64,000 nt of DNA, taken from Pseudomonas sp. 8Z. GTDB taxonomy: Bacteria > Pseudomonadota > Gammaproteobacteria > Pseudomonadales > Pseudomonadaceae. Shown here one piece after another: positions 46,557 through 53,941 of the stretch (the first letter of the stretch is position 1; the number at the start of each line of letters is the position of its first letter). The notes below the pieces were generated by a model. The model did not search any database. It saw nothing but the letters and a program-made list of their open reading frames with translations, and was not told the DNA's origin. The stretch covers positions 836,805 through 900,804 of the forward strand of contig NZ_LR733827.1 of assembly GCF_902506535.1 (NCBI RefSeq), in the 5' to 3' direction. Made by a program: the position numbers and the translations under genes.

Positions 46557-47147
46557 TTAACGGTTGTTCCTGACGGGGGCTTGCCGGGGCGCTACGGCGC
46601 CGACCGGCGCCGAGTCACCCGACGAACGGTCGCGCTTGTGCAGCTCAGCACCACGCGCCGCATGCGCCTTGGCCGCCTGCTGCAAGGACGCCTTGCGCAT
46701 ACGATCACCCGCCCGCTTGGCCTCGCGCTGCTGGTTCACTGTGCGCCCGTTGCGGGCCTGCAACTCAGCCTGCACCGCTTGATGCAGGCGCTGCACCAGG
46801 CGGGTGTAGGCCTTCAACCCCGCCTCACCGTGGCCCAGGTTCAAGTCCCGCACCTGCACCGCCTTCGCCAACGCGGGCTCGTAGGTGTAGCGCAGCCTGG
46901 CCAGTGTCCCGAGCACTTCGCCGCCCTCGCCACGTTCGATGGCAGCCAGCGCCGCACCAACCTCATCGGCCAGCACATCCGGCCCAGCACCGGCCAGCAG
47001 CATGCGCGATCCAGCAGCGCCAGTGCGCGGCGGGCAGCCCTTCCACTCCACCAATGTCCCGGCCGGGCTACCCAGGCCGCCGCTTGGCGCGCCGCAGCGC
47101 ACGAACTCGCCCCAATGCTTCAGCACCGCTTCAATCGCCTCAATCAT
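46557..47147 (-). CDS. Candidate late antiterminator (Q-like)
   Basis: 196 residues starting MIEAIEAVLKHWGEF, a start often seen in Q-type antiterminators, then a helical middle (LADEVGAALAAIERGEGG, YTRLVQRLHQAVQAEL) and a very basic, probably disordered tail. Assignment rests on the WG start, location just upstream of a strong terminator and the late genes, and basic character; no motif proves it. GAGGGGG precedes the ATG. Confidence 0.5.
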   Translation of the reverse strand: MIEAIEAVLKHWGEFVRCGAPSGGLGSPAGTLVEWKGCPPRTGAAGSRMLLAGAGPDVLADEVGAALAAIERGEGGEVLGTLARLRYTYEPALAKAVQVRDLNLGHGEAGLKAYTRLVQRLHQAVQAELQARNGRTVNQQREAKRAGDRMRKASLQQAAKAHAARGAELHKRDRSSGDSAPVGAVAPRQAPVRNNR

Positions 47148-47489
47148 GGCCCGTTTCCCCCTCGCCAGAACCAACCCAACACAAAAACGCCCAACCCAAC
47201 ACACACCCAACACACTTAAAACCCAGCAAAATCAATGCTTTCAAAGCATCTGTGTTAGGTGTGTTGGGTTTGTTGGGGTTTTCAGTCCTCGCGTGAGAGA
47301 AAAAAACGCCTACGTCCTGAGTCGCTGTAGCTGATGAAAATGAATACGCGCACGCCTGCGCGCGCGGGTAAACCCAACACACCCAACACAGCACGCCAGA
47401 AACCGCGCCACACAAGGCTTGCACCTGTGTAGGGTTGCCGGAATCGACCCGACACAGACCCAACACACCCAACACAACCCAAGGCGCAC
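47148..47489. repeat. Iteron-like repeat field, possible replication origin
   Basis: This 340-bp gene-free stretch carries seven direct copies of CCCAACACA (47175, 47195, 47206, 47373, 47382, 47459, 47468), one exact inverted copy (47260-47268) and variants at 47251, 47269 and 47448. A perfect palindrome ATGCTTT-C-AAAGCAT (47235-47249) separates the left direct cluster from the inverted cluster. Repeats next to the primase-helicase gene suggest an origin, but a regulatory role for the adjacent Q-like gene is also possible. Confidence 0.7.
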
Positions 47490-50207
47490 TCATGCCGCAC
47501 CTGCCTTGACGTGATCCCACGAATCCACCGCCCAGCCGCCCAAGCGCGCCCGTTCCCGCCATTCCTCGACGTGCTTGCCCAGCGCGGCCGCCGTCGTGGA
47601 TGGTGGCAGGAAGGCCCCCTCATCAGATGGGAAGAAGAACGCCCCGAACCGTCGCCCAAGGCCAGCTGACCAGGGGATCGCCCGTGTCTTCTCCATCCCC
47701 GGCGCCGTGCTGATGAACAGCGAGAACTTCGTCTGGCTCATCGAGTGCTCCTTGTTCCGGTGGCACCACTCCAAGAACAGCGCGTAGATGTCCGTACTCA
47801 GGCACGCACCCCACAGCCCGCGCCCAAGCTCGCCCGCCTGCCACAGGTGCAGGAACGTCTGCCAGCTCGCCCGACTGAGTGCCACCAGGCGCTCACGCGC
47901 TGGCGTCACCGGCGGTTTGGTCTGCGGATCGAAGTCGCCTAGGTCAACGCCCAGCAGCCAGCCATACAGCGCCTCTACGCCACCGTTGGCCAGCTCATGC
48001 TTGATTGCCTTCTGCCGGTCGGCCGGCAACTTTTCCTCGGGCCACATCACCAGGAAGCGCCGGTCGCTGTCGCTGATCGGCCACGGCATGATCTCGTTCG
48101 AGAGGAACACCGCGTTCATATGGCTGGCTTCCTCCCAGCCGTTCACGAACTTGCTCTCGATGCGCACCGTCTGGCCGGTGATCAACTGCTTGATCTTGCC
48201 CACCTGGTTGTAGCGCTGGTCGCGGCTGACAACTTCCTCGAACACCGCCCACAGCTTGCCGCTCTGCCAGGCGTTGAAGTTGCCTTCCAGCTGGGTCTGC
48301 CCCACCGTGGCCGAGTACTGCCCGTAGAGCATCCCCATCACCACCGAGAACAACAGCGACTTGCCCGAGCCCTCGATAATCGAGTGCATCAAAACCGCCG
48401 TGTCCATCTTGGCGCCCGTGTGCTGCAGCGGGTACGCCAGCCACCGGGTCAGCCAGTCCACCGCGTTTTCCTCGTGGTTGCAGAGGAAGGCGATCAGCCA
48501 GCGCAGGTTCTCGCACGCCGCCAGGTTGTTCGCAGGCTCCAGCGGCAGCCCCTCGAAGGTGTTGATGTACACCGCCGGGTCATGCGTCATCGTCGGGTCG
48601 AACACGATGTGGTTCATATCCACCACGCGGCGCTCCGGGCTGTTCAGCCACAGGCTGTACGCATCGCCCAGCGACATCTTCACCGCGCCCTCGGCAATGC
48701 GCCGCTTCTTCGCGTAGTCCCATACATCCTTGGTGCCATCGATGTACACGTACCGCACCAGAGGCGGCATGGTGATATCGCCCACCGCCTTGCCGGCCAT
48801 CGTCCGGGCCTGCTCGATATCGCGCACCCACTCCTCGCTGACCCGCTTCTTCGTCGAGTCAGTGACCGCGCTCCACTCCTTGAACTTGTCCTTGCCCACG
48901 TGCGCCTCGAAGGCCGCCCGCTTCATCTTCTTCGCCTTGTCGATATCCCACACATGGGTGGTGCCTTCGATCAACGCATACCGGCGCAGCAGCGCCTTGA
49001 GGCTCAGCCCCTCCCCCGCCCCCCCGTTGTCGGAGCTGCCGGGCTCGCCGCTCGCCTCAGTCCCGGTTGGGGCCGGGGGAAGGTCGCCCACGGGTGGTGG
49101 CTCTGGCGGCCTGGGCGCCGAGCGCTTGTGCTCCATACCCAGCTCACGCGCAGCGGCCTTGATCGCCGCCCCCGTGTCGCCGTTGTGCTCGAGGATGCAG
49201 AACACATCGAACGCGTCGTTCATGTGCCCGTTGGCCAGCGGGTCGGAGCCGTGGTGCGAATACAGGCGCTGCTCGCCCTGCTCATCCACCACGCTCACCC
49301 CAGGCAGGCCCGTGGAACTCTGCGGCGCGAGCCACTTGCGCCCGCGCTTGATGTAGCCGTGGCGCTGCAGCAGCGTCTCGATATCCGTGGCCCGGTTGAA
49401 GCTGTCGATCACCGAAGGGTGGTCTCCGGCCTCCTTGCGAGGCGGCGAGCTCTTCTTCACCTTGGCCGGCGGCTTGGGCGCGGCCGGCGCCCACGGGCAG
49501 GCCTCCAGCGCCGTGCGCTTGAAGATGTCCCACAACTGCCACGTCTTCACCAGGTCGCTCGGCAATTCCGGCAGCCCATCGGTGGGCGGGTTGCGCCAGG
49601 TGTAGGGCTGGCCGGTGTCCGGGTGGATCGAAGGCGGCAACACATCCTGCACCGCCCCGGCCCGCAGCTCGAACACCGTCACCGGCGCGAACTCCTTCTG
49701 CCGCGCCTGCATGGCCTCGATCTGATCCTTGTTGCCCGTCTCCCGCGCCTGCTTCAGCGCCGCAGTGGCCAGCTTGTGCTTGCTGCCGTCCGGGTCGAGC
49801 GGGTTCGGCCAGCTCAGCGAGTGGCGGTTGAACTCCAGCCCCTCGGGCAGCCTGAACATGATGCGGAATCGCGCCGGGTTGCCGACCAGCGTCGGATTCG
49901 CCGCCGCCAGGTCATCCAGATTGATGCCCAGCACGTCGCTGAACACCTGGCGGCAGTACTCCACATGGTCGACGTCCAGCGAGCACACCCGGCTCGGGCC
50001 CAGCACCACGCCCATATTGTGGTTCGGATGCTTCGTCCACCAGGCCTCGGCCTGATCGGCATCGGTGATGTACCCGCCCGGCTTGTTCCAGCCGTTACCC
50101 TTGGGCGCCTTCTCGCCCGGGTCGATCGACACCAGCGCGAGGTTGAACACTTCGATATAGCGCCGCGCCCAGGCGGCCATGTTCTTCGGGGTGGCCAGCT
50201 TGGTCAT
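47490..50207 (-). CDS. Primase-helicase (prim-pol plus SF3-type helicase)
   Basis: 905 residues. The N-terminal 250 residues resemble a bifunctional primase-polymerase: PKGNGWNKPGGYITD, then LDVDHVEYC with the catalytic Asp pair and later conserved His. A Pro-rich linker follows. The C-terminal half has a helicase ATPase with Walker A IIEGSGKSLLF (near residue 620) and Walker B AVFEEVV. It would start phage replication. The gene overlaps the 75-residue gene upstream by 4 bp. Confidence 0.88.
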   Translation of the reverse strand: MTKLATPKNMAAWARRYIEVFNLALVSIDPGEKAPKGNGWNKPGGYITDADQAEAWWTKHPNHNMGVVLGPSRVCSLDVDHVEYCRQVFSDVLGINLDDLAAANPTLVGNPARFRIMFRLPEGLEFNRHSLSWPNPLDPDGSKHKLATAALKQARETGNKDQIEAMQARQKEFAPVTVFELRAGAVQDVLPPSIHPDTGQPYTWRNPPTDGLPELPSDLVKTWQLWDIFKRTALEACPWAPAAPKPPAKVKKSSPPRKEAGDHPSVIDSFNRATDIETLLQRHGYIKRGRKWLAPQSSTGLPGVSVVDEQGEQRLYSHHGSDPLANGHMNDAFDVFCILEHNGDTGAAIKAAARELGMEHKRSAPRPPEPPPVGDLPPAPTGTEASGEPGSSDNGGAGEGLSLKALLRRYALIEGTTHVWDIDKAKKMKRAAFEAHVGKDKFKEWSAVTDSTKKRVSEEWVRDIEQARTMAGKAVGDITMPPLVRYVYIDGTKDVWDYAKKRRIAEGAVKMSLGDAYSLWLNSPERRVVDMNHIVFDPTMTHDPAVYINTFEGLPLEPANNLAACENLRWLIAFLCNHEENAVDWLTRWLAYPLQHTGAKMDTAVLMHSIIEGSGKSLLFSVVMGMLYGQYSATVGQTQLEGNFNAWQSGKLWAVFEEVVSRDQRYNQVGKIKQLITGQTVRIESKFVNGWEEASHMNAVFLSNEIMPWPISDSDRRFLVMWPEEKLPADRQKAIKHELANGGVEALYGWLLGVDLGDFDPQTKPPVTPARERLVALSRASWQTFLHLWQAGELGRGLWGACLSTDIYALFLEWCHRNKEHSMSQTKFSLFISTAPGMEKTRAIPWSAGLGRRFGAFFFPSDEGAFLPPSTTAAALGKHVEEWRERARLGGWAVDSWDHVKAGAA

Positions 50208-50431
50208 TCACCAGCCCCCTGCTCCTTGCCCTGATGGGCGATCTGATTGCGGTGGACTACGCGGCCGCCAAAGACGCTGACGAGGTTGGCGGCCGACCAA
50301 TAGTCCATCCAGTAGGTGTGCTCTCCATTTGGATACTCCGCACGGAAGTTCCCATGGCAGGTCAGTTCGCGCAGCGGCAGCCGCGAGTACTTATCACGTA
50401 GGCGCTCAAGCCAAAGGAGAAAGCGTTTCAT
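50204..50431 (-). CDS. Small phage protein of unknown function
   Basis: 75 residues, MKRFLLWLERLRDKYSRLPLRELTC at the start, with aromatic-rich middle (HTYWMDYWSAANLVSVFGG). Start chosen at 50431 because GGAGGTG lies upstream. It overlaps both neighbours by 4 bp and is therefore translated with the replication genes. No family recognised. Confidence 0.6.
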   Translation of the reverse strand: MKRFLLWLERLRDKYSRLPLRELTCHGNFRAEYPNGEHTYWMDYWSAANLVSVFGGRVVHRNQIAHQGKEQGAGE

Positions 50432-50631
50432 CGCCGCACCTCCTGCAGCCCCTGGCAATCCACACACAGTTGGCAGCCTGGCACCGCCAGGCGGCGAGCC
50501 TGGGGAATCTCCACGTCGCAGGTGGCGCAGAACTCAGCGCTCTCGCCCTGGTACTGCACGCGGCTGGCGAGCGACTGCTGGAGTTGAGCCTCCTGCAGGC
50601 GCTGGGCCATCTCGAAGTGAGCCTCATCCAT
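50428..50631 (-). CDS. C4 zinc-finger protein, TraR/DksA type
   Basis: 67 residues with a helical N-terminus and the four-cysteine finger CATCD...CQLCVDC near residues 35-59. Phage TraR/DksA-like proteins bind RNA polymerase through the secondary channel and change host transcription. Located between cII and the replication genes in one overlapping operon. Confidence 0.85.
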   Translation of the reverse strand: MDEAHFEMAQRLQEAQLQQSLASRVQYQGESAEFCATCDVEIPQARRLAVPGCQLCVDCQGLQEVRR

Positions 50632-51112
50632 CCTGGCGGCCCTCCATCGCGGCGCGGGCGCCGGCCATGATGCCGAGCACGGCGCGGATCACCTCATTGC
50701 CGTGGTGCTCCAGCAGTGCCACCTCGTGCGGCTCCCATTTGTTGTCGGCAGCGCCGCCATGCAGGCTGCCCACGAACTCGCCCTCTTTCTGCAGCAGCTC
50801 GCCCACCGCCTTCAGCGCGTCGCGGGTGGCCGGTACCGGCGTCGGCCTGAACCACACCGCTCCGGCCGGCCGCATCAGCGCGTCCAGCAGGCGAGGGTCT
50901 TGGGTGGCGCCGATGACCTCCTCCAGCTCATCCGGCGTTGGCCAGCGTGCCTCGAAGTCGAACTTCAGCTTCTTCTGCAGGGCATCCAGGTCCATGCCCA
51001 GATCGAGGGCGAGGCGGGTAAGCCCGCCTCGGTAGTCGCGCCCAGCGCGGTAGAGCGCCTGGCGGATGGTGAGTACCGGACCCGCGTCCGGCAAAAGGTC
51101 TGTGCGACTCAT
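50624..51112 (-). CDS. CII-like phage regulatory protein (CP76 family)
   Basis: 162 residues with an HTH region (TIRQALYRAGRDYRGGLTRLALDLGMDLDALQKKL) and a helical C-terminal half, matching the phage regulatory CII family of Pseudomonas and P2-like phages. Located after cro as in lambda. Its RBS sits in the loop of a hairpin just before the ATG. Confidence 0.8.
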   Translation of the reverse strand: MSRTDLLPDAGPVLTIRQALYRAGRDYRGGLTRLALDLGMDLDALQKKLKFDFEARWPTPDELEEVIGATQDPRLLDALMRPAGAVWFRPTPVPATRDALKAVGELLQKEGEFVGSLHGGAADNKWEPHEVALLEHHGNEVIRAVLGIMAGARAAMEGRQDG

Positions 51113-51114
51113 AA

Positions 51115-51135
51115 CCGTAAATGACTCCTTTACGG
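51115..51135 (-). promoter_or_regulatory. cII RBS hairpin
   Basis: On the minus strand CCGTAAA-GGAGTCA-TTTACGG: a perfect 7-bp stem with the Shine-Dalgarno GGAG presented in the 7-nt loop, two bases before the cII ATG. Confidence 0.72.
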
Positions 51136-51207
51136 CCTAGTCACAGCGCAGGGCAAGCCCTACTCTATAACCACGACCGATGCAGTGCTGTGTCGTCGTA
51201 AGCCGAA

Positions 51208-51271
51208 GCAAGGAGGTGAGAGTCCTTGCCCGGCACCCCGCCGGCGTGGGAGGTGAGAGTCCCGCGCCGGC
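51208..51271 (-). ncRNA. Twin hairpins with identical loops between cro and cII
   Basis: Two tandem inverted repeats have different stems but the same 10-nt loop. Minus strand, in transcript order: GCCGGCGCGGG/CCCACGCCGGC (51240-51271) and GCAAGG/CCTTGC (51208-51229), both closing ACTCTCACCT. They lie in the early leftward transcript where lambda has nutR and tR1. No T-tract follows. Likely a protein- or RNA-recognition element; no known RNA family recognised. Confidence 0.6.
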
Positions 51272-51278
51272 AATTTCT

Positions 51279-51518
51279 TCAAGCTGCCTCTAAGCCACCA
51301 GCCGATCCACGCAAATACCCCCAATCGATATCCGGCCGGAGTACCTCACAAGGCACTTTGCCGCCTGAGTGGCGGTCGATGGAAATTGCCAAGGCGGCAC
51401 CGGCGCGCCGATGACCATAGGCAATCTGCTTCAGCTGGCCTGTTGAGGTATCGCATGCCTCTGCGAAAGCATCGAGCTCTGCCTTGTTGAGCGGTTTCAT
51501 GTAGTCGAGCAAGTTCAT
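51279..51518 (-). CDS. cro: Cro-like repressor (YdaS family)
   Basis: 79 residues, MNLLDYMKPLNKAELDAFAEACDTSTGQLKQIAYGHRRAG, an HTH of the YdaS/Cro type, ending with the LRPDIDWGYLRG signature. Start at 51518 follows GGAGGTG. Divergent from cI, first gene of the leftward early operon, with its promoter overlapped by an operator. Confidence 0.82.
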   Translation of the reverse strand: MNLLDYMKPLNKAELDAFAEACDTSTGQLKQIAYGHRRAGAALAISIDRHSGGKVPCEVLRPDIDWGYLRGSAGGLEAA

Positions 51519-51539
51519 AGGCACCTCCAAACAGAGGCG

Positions 51540-51568
51540 AGATTAGCAACTGCTAACAGGCATGGCAA
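51540..51568 (-). promoter_or_regulatory. Leftward early promoter (cro)
   Basis: Minus strand TTGCCA (51563-51568), 17-bp spacer, TAATCT (51540-51545). The operator at 51543-51556 covers the upstream half of the -10. Same design as the rightward early promoter at 52456-52484. Confidence 0.72.
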
Positions 51569-51596
51569 CAGCAAACGCTAATTTACAGTTTGCTAA
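51543..51596. promoter_or_regulatory. Repressor operators between cro and cI
   Basis: Three copies of a dyad: TTAGCA-AC-TGCTAA (51543-51556, perfect), AGCA-AA-CGCTAA (51570-51581) and TTACAG-TT-TGCTAA (51583-51596, left half degenerate). Two further copies stand in front of the rightward early operon. They are the expected CI/Cro binding sites. Confidence 0.78.
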
Positions 51597-51616
51597 CGGG
51601 CCGCCAAGATCCAGGG

Positions 51617-52303
51617 ATGAATATGAATCAGCTACGTGTCGAAGCCCTACTCCGCATCATGAGCGGCCACAGCCAGGCCGATTTCGCGGAAAAGCACGAC
51701 CTCAATCCCTCATACCTATCTCAGATTCTGAGCGGGCATCGTTCATTCGGTGAACGAGCCGCCATCAATATGGAGCGGAAAATCGGCCTGGAGCCAGGGA
51801 CGCTGTCACGCCCCCCACTAGATGCGCCTGCTGCCGGGCTGCCCGCGCTACAACAGAACGTCCAAGGTGACCCAATTTCACTCAGGGAAGGAAAGGTGCC
51901 TGTGGTTGGAATGGCTAAACTCGGCGCCCAAGGCTACTTCGACGCCATCGATTACCCCGTTGGCCAAGGCGACGGCTTTGTCCTTATCAGCAGTGCAGAC
52001 CCAAACGCTTATGCACTTCGCGTTGTGGGCGACAGCATGGAGCCAAGGATTCGGAACGGCGAGTACGTCCTGATCGAGCCAAATAGAAATTATTGCGCGG
52101 GCGATGAGGTGCTGGTGCAAGTGGTAGATGGTGTGCTCACTCAGTCGATGATCAAGGTGTTCATGTACGAACGCGACGGCTACGTCCGGCTGCTGAGCGT
52201 CAATGACCAACACCCGCCGATGACTATCGAAAAGCTCAGAATCCTCAAGATTCACCCTGTAGGCGCCATTCTCAAGCCATCGAGATACATCTCTGAGGGC
52301 TAG
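51617..52303 (+). CDS. cI: CI-like prophage repressor with S24 peptidase domain
   Basis: 228 residues. N-terminal HTH (SQADFAEKHDLNPSYLSQILSGHRSF), C-terminal LexA/S24 domain with catalytic Ser in VGDSMEPRIRNGEY and a Lys downstream in SMIKVF. It resembles PrtR/CI repressors that are lost after RecA activation. No plain Ala-Gly cleavage pair is seen; the equivalent region reads LGAQGY. Start is 51617 or 51623; AGGG is better spaced for the second. Confidence 0.9.
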   Translation: MNMNQLRVEALLRIMSGHSQADFAEKHDLNPSYLSQILSGHRSFGERAAINMERKIGLEPGTLSRPPLDAPAAGLPALQQNVQGDPISLREGKVPVVGMAKLGAQGYFDAIDYPVGQGDGFVLISSADPNAYALRVVGDSMEPRIRNGEYVLIEPNRNYCAGDEVLVQVVDGVLTQSMIKVFMYERDGYVRLLSVNDQHPPMTIEKLRILKIHPVGAILKPSRYISEG

Positions 52304-52306
52304 CCA

Positions 52307-52429
52307 GTGATCAACTGGTTCAGATTCTTCGACCGAGTTGCAAGCGGCGACCGCAGGGCCTTGCGGGCGCTGCTCGCCTGGGTCTGTTTCGTATTACTTT
52401 TTGCTATTGGAGCATCCGTATTCCTGTGA
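52307..52429 (+). CDS. Very small membrane protein after cI
   Basis: A 40-residue ORF with GTG start: a basic N-terminal part (WFRFFDRVASGDRRALRALL) and one transmembrane helix (LAWVCFVLLFAIGASVFL). GAGGG lies 7 nt upstream, overlapping the cI stop, so it would be co-expressed with the repressor in lysogens. Superinfection exclusion is a possible role, purely by analogy. Confidence 0.5.
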   Translation: MINWFRFFDRVASGDRRALRALLAWVCFVLLFAIGASVFL

Positions 52430-52442
52430 GATTTGCAGAAAT

Positions 52443-52484
52443 TTAGCAAATGCTATTGCCTTGCTGATTAGCTATTGCTAACTT
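52443..52484 (+). promoter_or_regulatory. Rightward early promoter with two operators
   Basis: TTGCCT (52456-52461), 17-bp spacer, TAACTT (52479-52484). Operators TTAGCA-AA-TGCTAT (52443-52456) and TTAGCT-AT-TGCTAA (52468-52481) overlap the -35 and the -10. This puts the rightward operon, including the DGR and integrase, under CI/Cro control. Confidence 0.72.
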
Positions 52485-52488
52485 TGCT

Positions 52489-52520
52489 CGCGTACCCACT
52501 CTCACATCACGGAGTACGCG
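52489..52520 (+). promoter_or_regulatory. Leader hairpin of the rightward early transcript
   Basis: Stem CGCGTAC / GTACGCG with an 18-nt loop holding ACTCTCACATC and the start of the RBS GGAG. It begins close to the expected transcription start and ends two bases before the first ATG (52523), so it could control translation or antitermination. Confidence 0.55.
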
Positions 52521-52522
52521 AC

Positions 52523-52717
52523 ATGCAATCGACACAGCACGCCCGTTGCCCGGTGCTACTGCACCCGGCCTGCACCACCAACCCTGACGCCATCCGCGCC
52601 GTACAGCAGGCCACCGGCCGCTTTGTGGTGCTCGCTGGTGGCCGCCCCATGCTCAAGCAACCCACCACCCTGCCCGCTTTTGAGGACTTCAGCGGCTTCG
52701 GCGGAGGCGCAGCATGA
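52523..52717 (+). CDS. Small phage protein, first gene of the rightward operon
   Basis: 64 residues (MQSTQHARCPVLLHPACTTNPDAIRAVQQATGR...). No family recognised; two Cys residues near the start and a Gly-rich end. Start at 52523 follows GGAG. Its stop overlaps the next start. Confidence 0.65.
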   Translation: MQSTQHARCPVLLHPACTTNPDAIRAVQQATGRFVVLAGGRPMLKQPTTLPAFEDFSGFGGGAA

Positions 52718-53280
52718 GCCAGCTCCTGATCGGCCTCTCCGGCCATGCCCGCGTGGGCAAGGACACCGTCGCCCGATACCTGGCGGCGCACCTCACCCTG
52801 ATCAGCTACGCCTTTGCCGACCCGCTCAAGCAGGCCCTGGCCGGCATGTTCCACCTCACCGCCGCCCAACTGGAAGGCGCCGAGAAGGAGCAGCCCCTGC
52901 CCTGGCTGGGCAAGTCCCCGCGCGAGCTCATGCAACTGCTCGGCACCGAATGGGGCCGCGACCTGGTGCACCCGCAGCTCTGGCTGCTGCTCGCCGAGCA
53001 GAACCTCCAGCTACTTGCCGAGCACGACCAGGCCATGAAGGGCGTGGTGATCCGCGATGTGCGCTTCGACAACGAGGCGGACTGGGTGCGCAGCAAGGGC
53101 GGCGTCATCTTCCACATCAGCCGCCGCGGCATCCGGCCAGCCAACGGTCACGTCAGCGAGTACGGCGTGCGCCACTACCCGGGCGACTACGTGATCGACA
53201 ACGACGGCACCCTGCCCGAGCTGTACGACCAGGTAGACCGCGCGATCTCGCACCTCATGCGCAGCAAGCGCGCAGCCTGA
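52714..53280 (+). CDS. Deoxynucleoside monophosphate kinase
   Basis: 188 residues of the T4 gp1-like dNMP kinase family: P-loop GLSGHARVGKDTVA near residue 8, SYAFADPLKQAL, LLGTEWGRDLV and the IRDVRFDNEAD motif. It phosphorylates dNMPs to feed phage DNA synthesis. Confidence 0.87.
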   Translation: MSQLLIGLSGHARVGKDTVARYLAAHLTLISYAFADPLKQALAGMFHLTAAQLEGAEKEQPLPWLGKSPRELMQLLGTEWGRDLVHPQLWLLLAEQNLQLLAEHDQAMKGVVIRDVRFDNEADWVRSKGGVIFHISRRGIRPANGHVSEYGVRHYPGDYVIDNDGTLPELYDQVDRAISHLMRSKRAA

Positions 53281-53291
53281 GGGCCGCAGCC

Positions 53292-53576
53292 ATGAACCGC
53301 ACCCTGCCCCAGGCTGCCCAGGTGCTGGGCATCCGTGAGAACGCGCTGCGCGCCTGGCTGCGCGACAACGGCCACCTGAACAAGGACGGCACCCTCGCCG
53401 CCAAGCACGTCGGCGCCGGCAACCTGTTCATGGAGCCCCGAGTCACCCAGCCCAAGCACCTCGGGTACCGCAAGCACTACGCGGTGCTCAAGGTGACGGA
53501 GCGCGGTATCGACTGGCTGGCCCAGCAGATGGGCATCGAGATCAAGGAAATCCCGCAGAAGGACACCGCCGCATGA
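53292..53576 (+). CDS. KilAC-domain protein (antirepressor-like)
   Basis: 94 residues: MNRTLPQAAQVLGIRENALRAWLRDNGHLNKDG, then GYRKHYAVLKVTERGIDWLAQQMG, the KilAC DNA-binding domain normally at the C-terminus of phage antirepressors, here alone. Start is ATG at 53292; the longer open frame upstream overlaps the kinase and is not coding-like. Overlaps the next gene by 4 bp. Confidence 0.8.
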   Translation: MNRTLPQAAQVLGIRENALRAWLRDNGHLNKDGTLAAKHVGAGNLFMEPRVTQPKHLGYRKHYAVLKVTERGIDWLAQQMGIEIKEIPQKDTAA

Positions 53577-53941
53577 GCAAGCCCAACCCCATCACCGACG
53601 CCATTGGCGTGGTCAAGCTGGCCGGCATGCACTTCCAGAACCCCACCGCCGTACCGGCCAACGTGGTGCGCGACGCCTCCACCGAGGTGCTGCAGCGCCT
53701 GGAGGCCATCCAGCCGGAGGCCTTGCAACTGGTAACGCTCTATACCGACCTGCTGGCGATCACCCCGGCCGGCTGGCTGCCGCACGTCACCCTCACCACC
53801 GACCCGCTGCGCCCCTTCGGCGCCGTGATCACCGACGAAGCCGGCAACGTCGCTGCCCACGACAAGGGCAAGACTGTCGACAGTCTGGTCGCGCTGTTGC
53901 GGCTCCGGCTTCCGGCGGGGTGTGGGGAGGCGCTGGCATGA
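53573..53941 (+). CDS. Phage protein of unknown function
   Basis: 122 residues, soluble, mixed helix and strand (FQNPTAVPANVVRDASTEVLQRLEAIQPEALQLVTLYTDLLAI). No motif recognised. Start overlaps the KilAC gene stop and its end overlaps the PrtN-like start (ATGA). Confidence 0.65.
   Translation: MSKPNPITDAIGVVKLAGMHFQNPTAVPANVVRDASTEVLQRLEAIQPEALQLVTLYTDLLAITPAGWLPHVTLTTDPLRPFGAVITDEAGNVAAHDKGKTVDSLVALLRLRLPAGCGEALA

Noticed and set aside
47161..47489. Possible CRISPR array from repeated CCCAACACA
   Set aside because: Repeats are only 9 bp, irregularly spaced, partly inverted and without regular spacers or cas genes; iterons fit better.
47997..50234. 745-codon plus-strand frame opposite the primase-helicase
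   Set aside because: Antisense shadow; composition is Arg/His/Val-rich and has no recognisable motif, while the other strand encodes the primase-helicase.
51226..51414. Plus-strand TTG ORF with a perfect AAGGAGGTGA upstream
   Set aside because: The SD-like sequence is part of the first twin hairpin and is repeated in the second one, where no start follows; the ORF is antisense to cro and looks like an accident of the hairpin loops.
52623..53291. Long frame joining the dNMP kinase region to the KilAC protein
   Set aside because: Its first 220 codons are a shadow of the kinase in another frame; the real KilAC start is the ATG at 53292.
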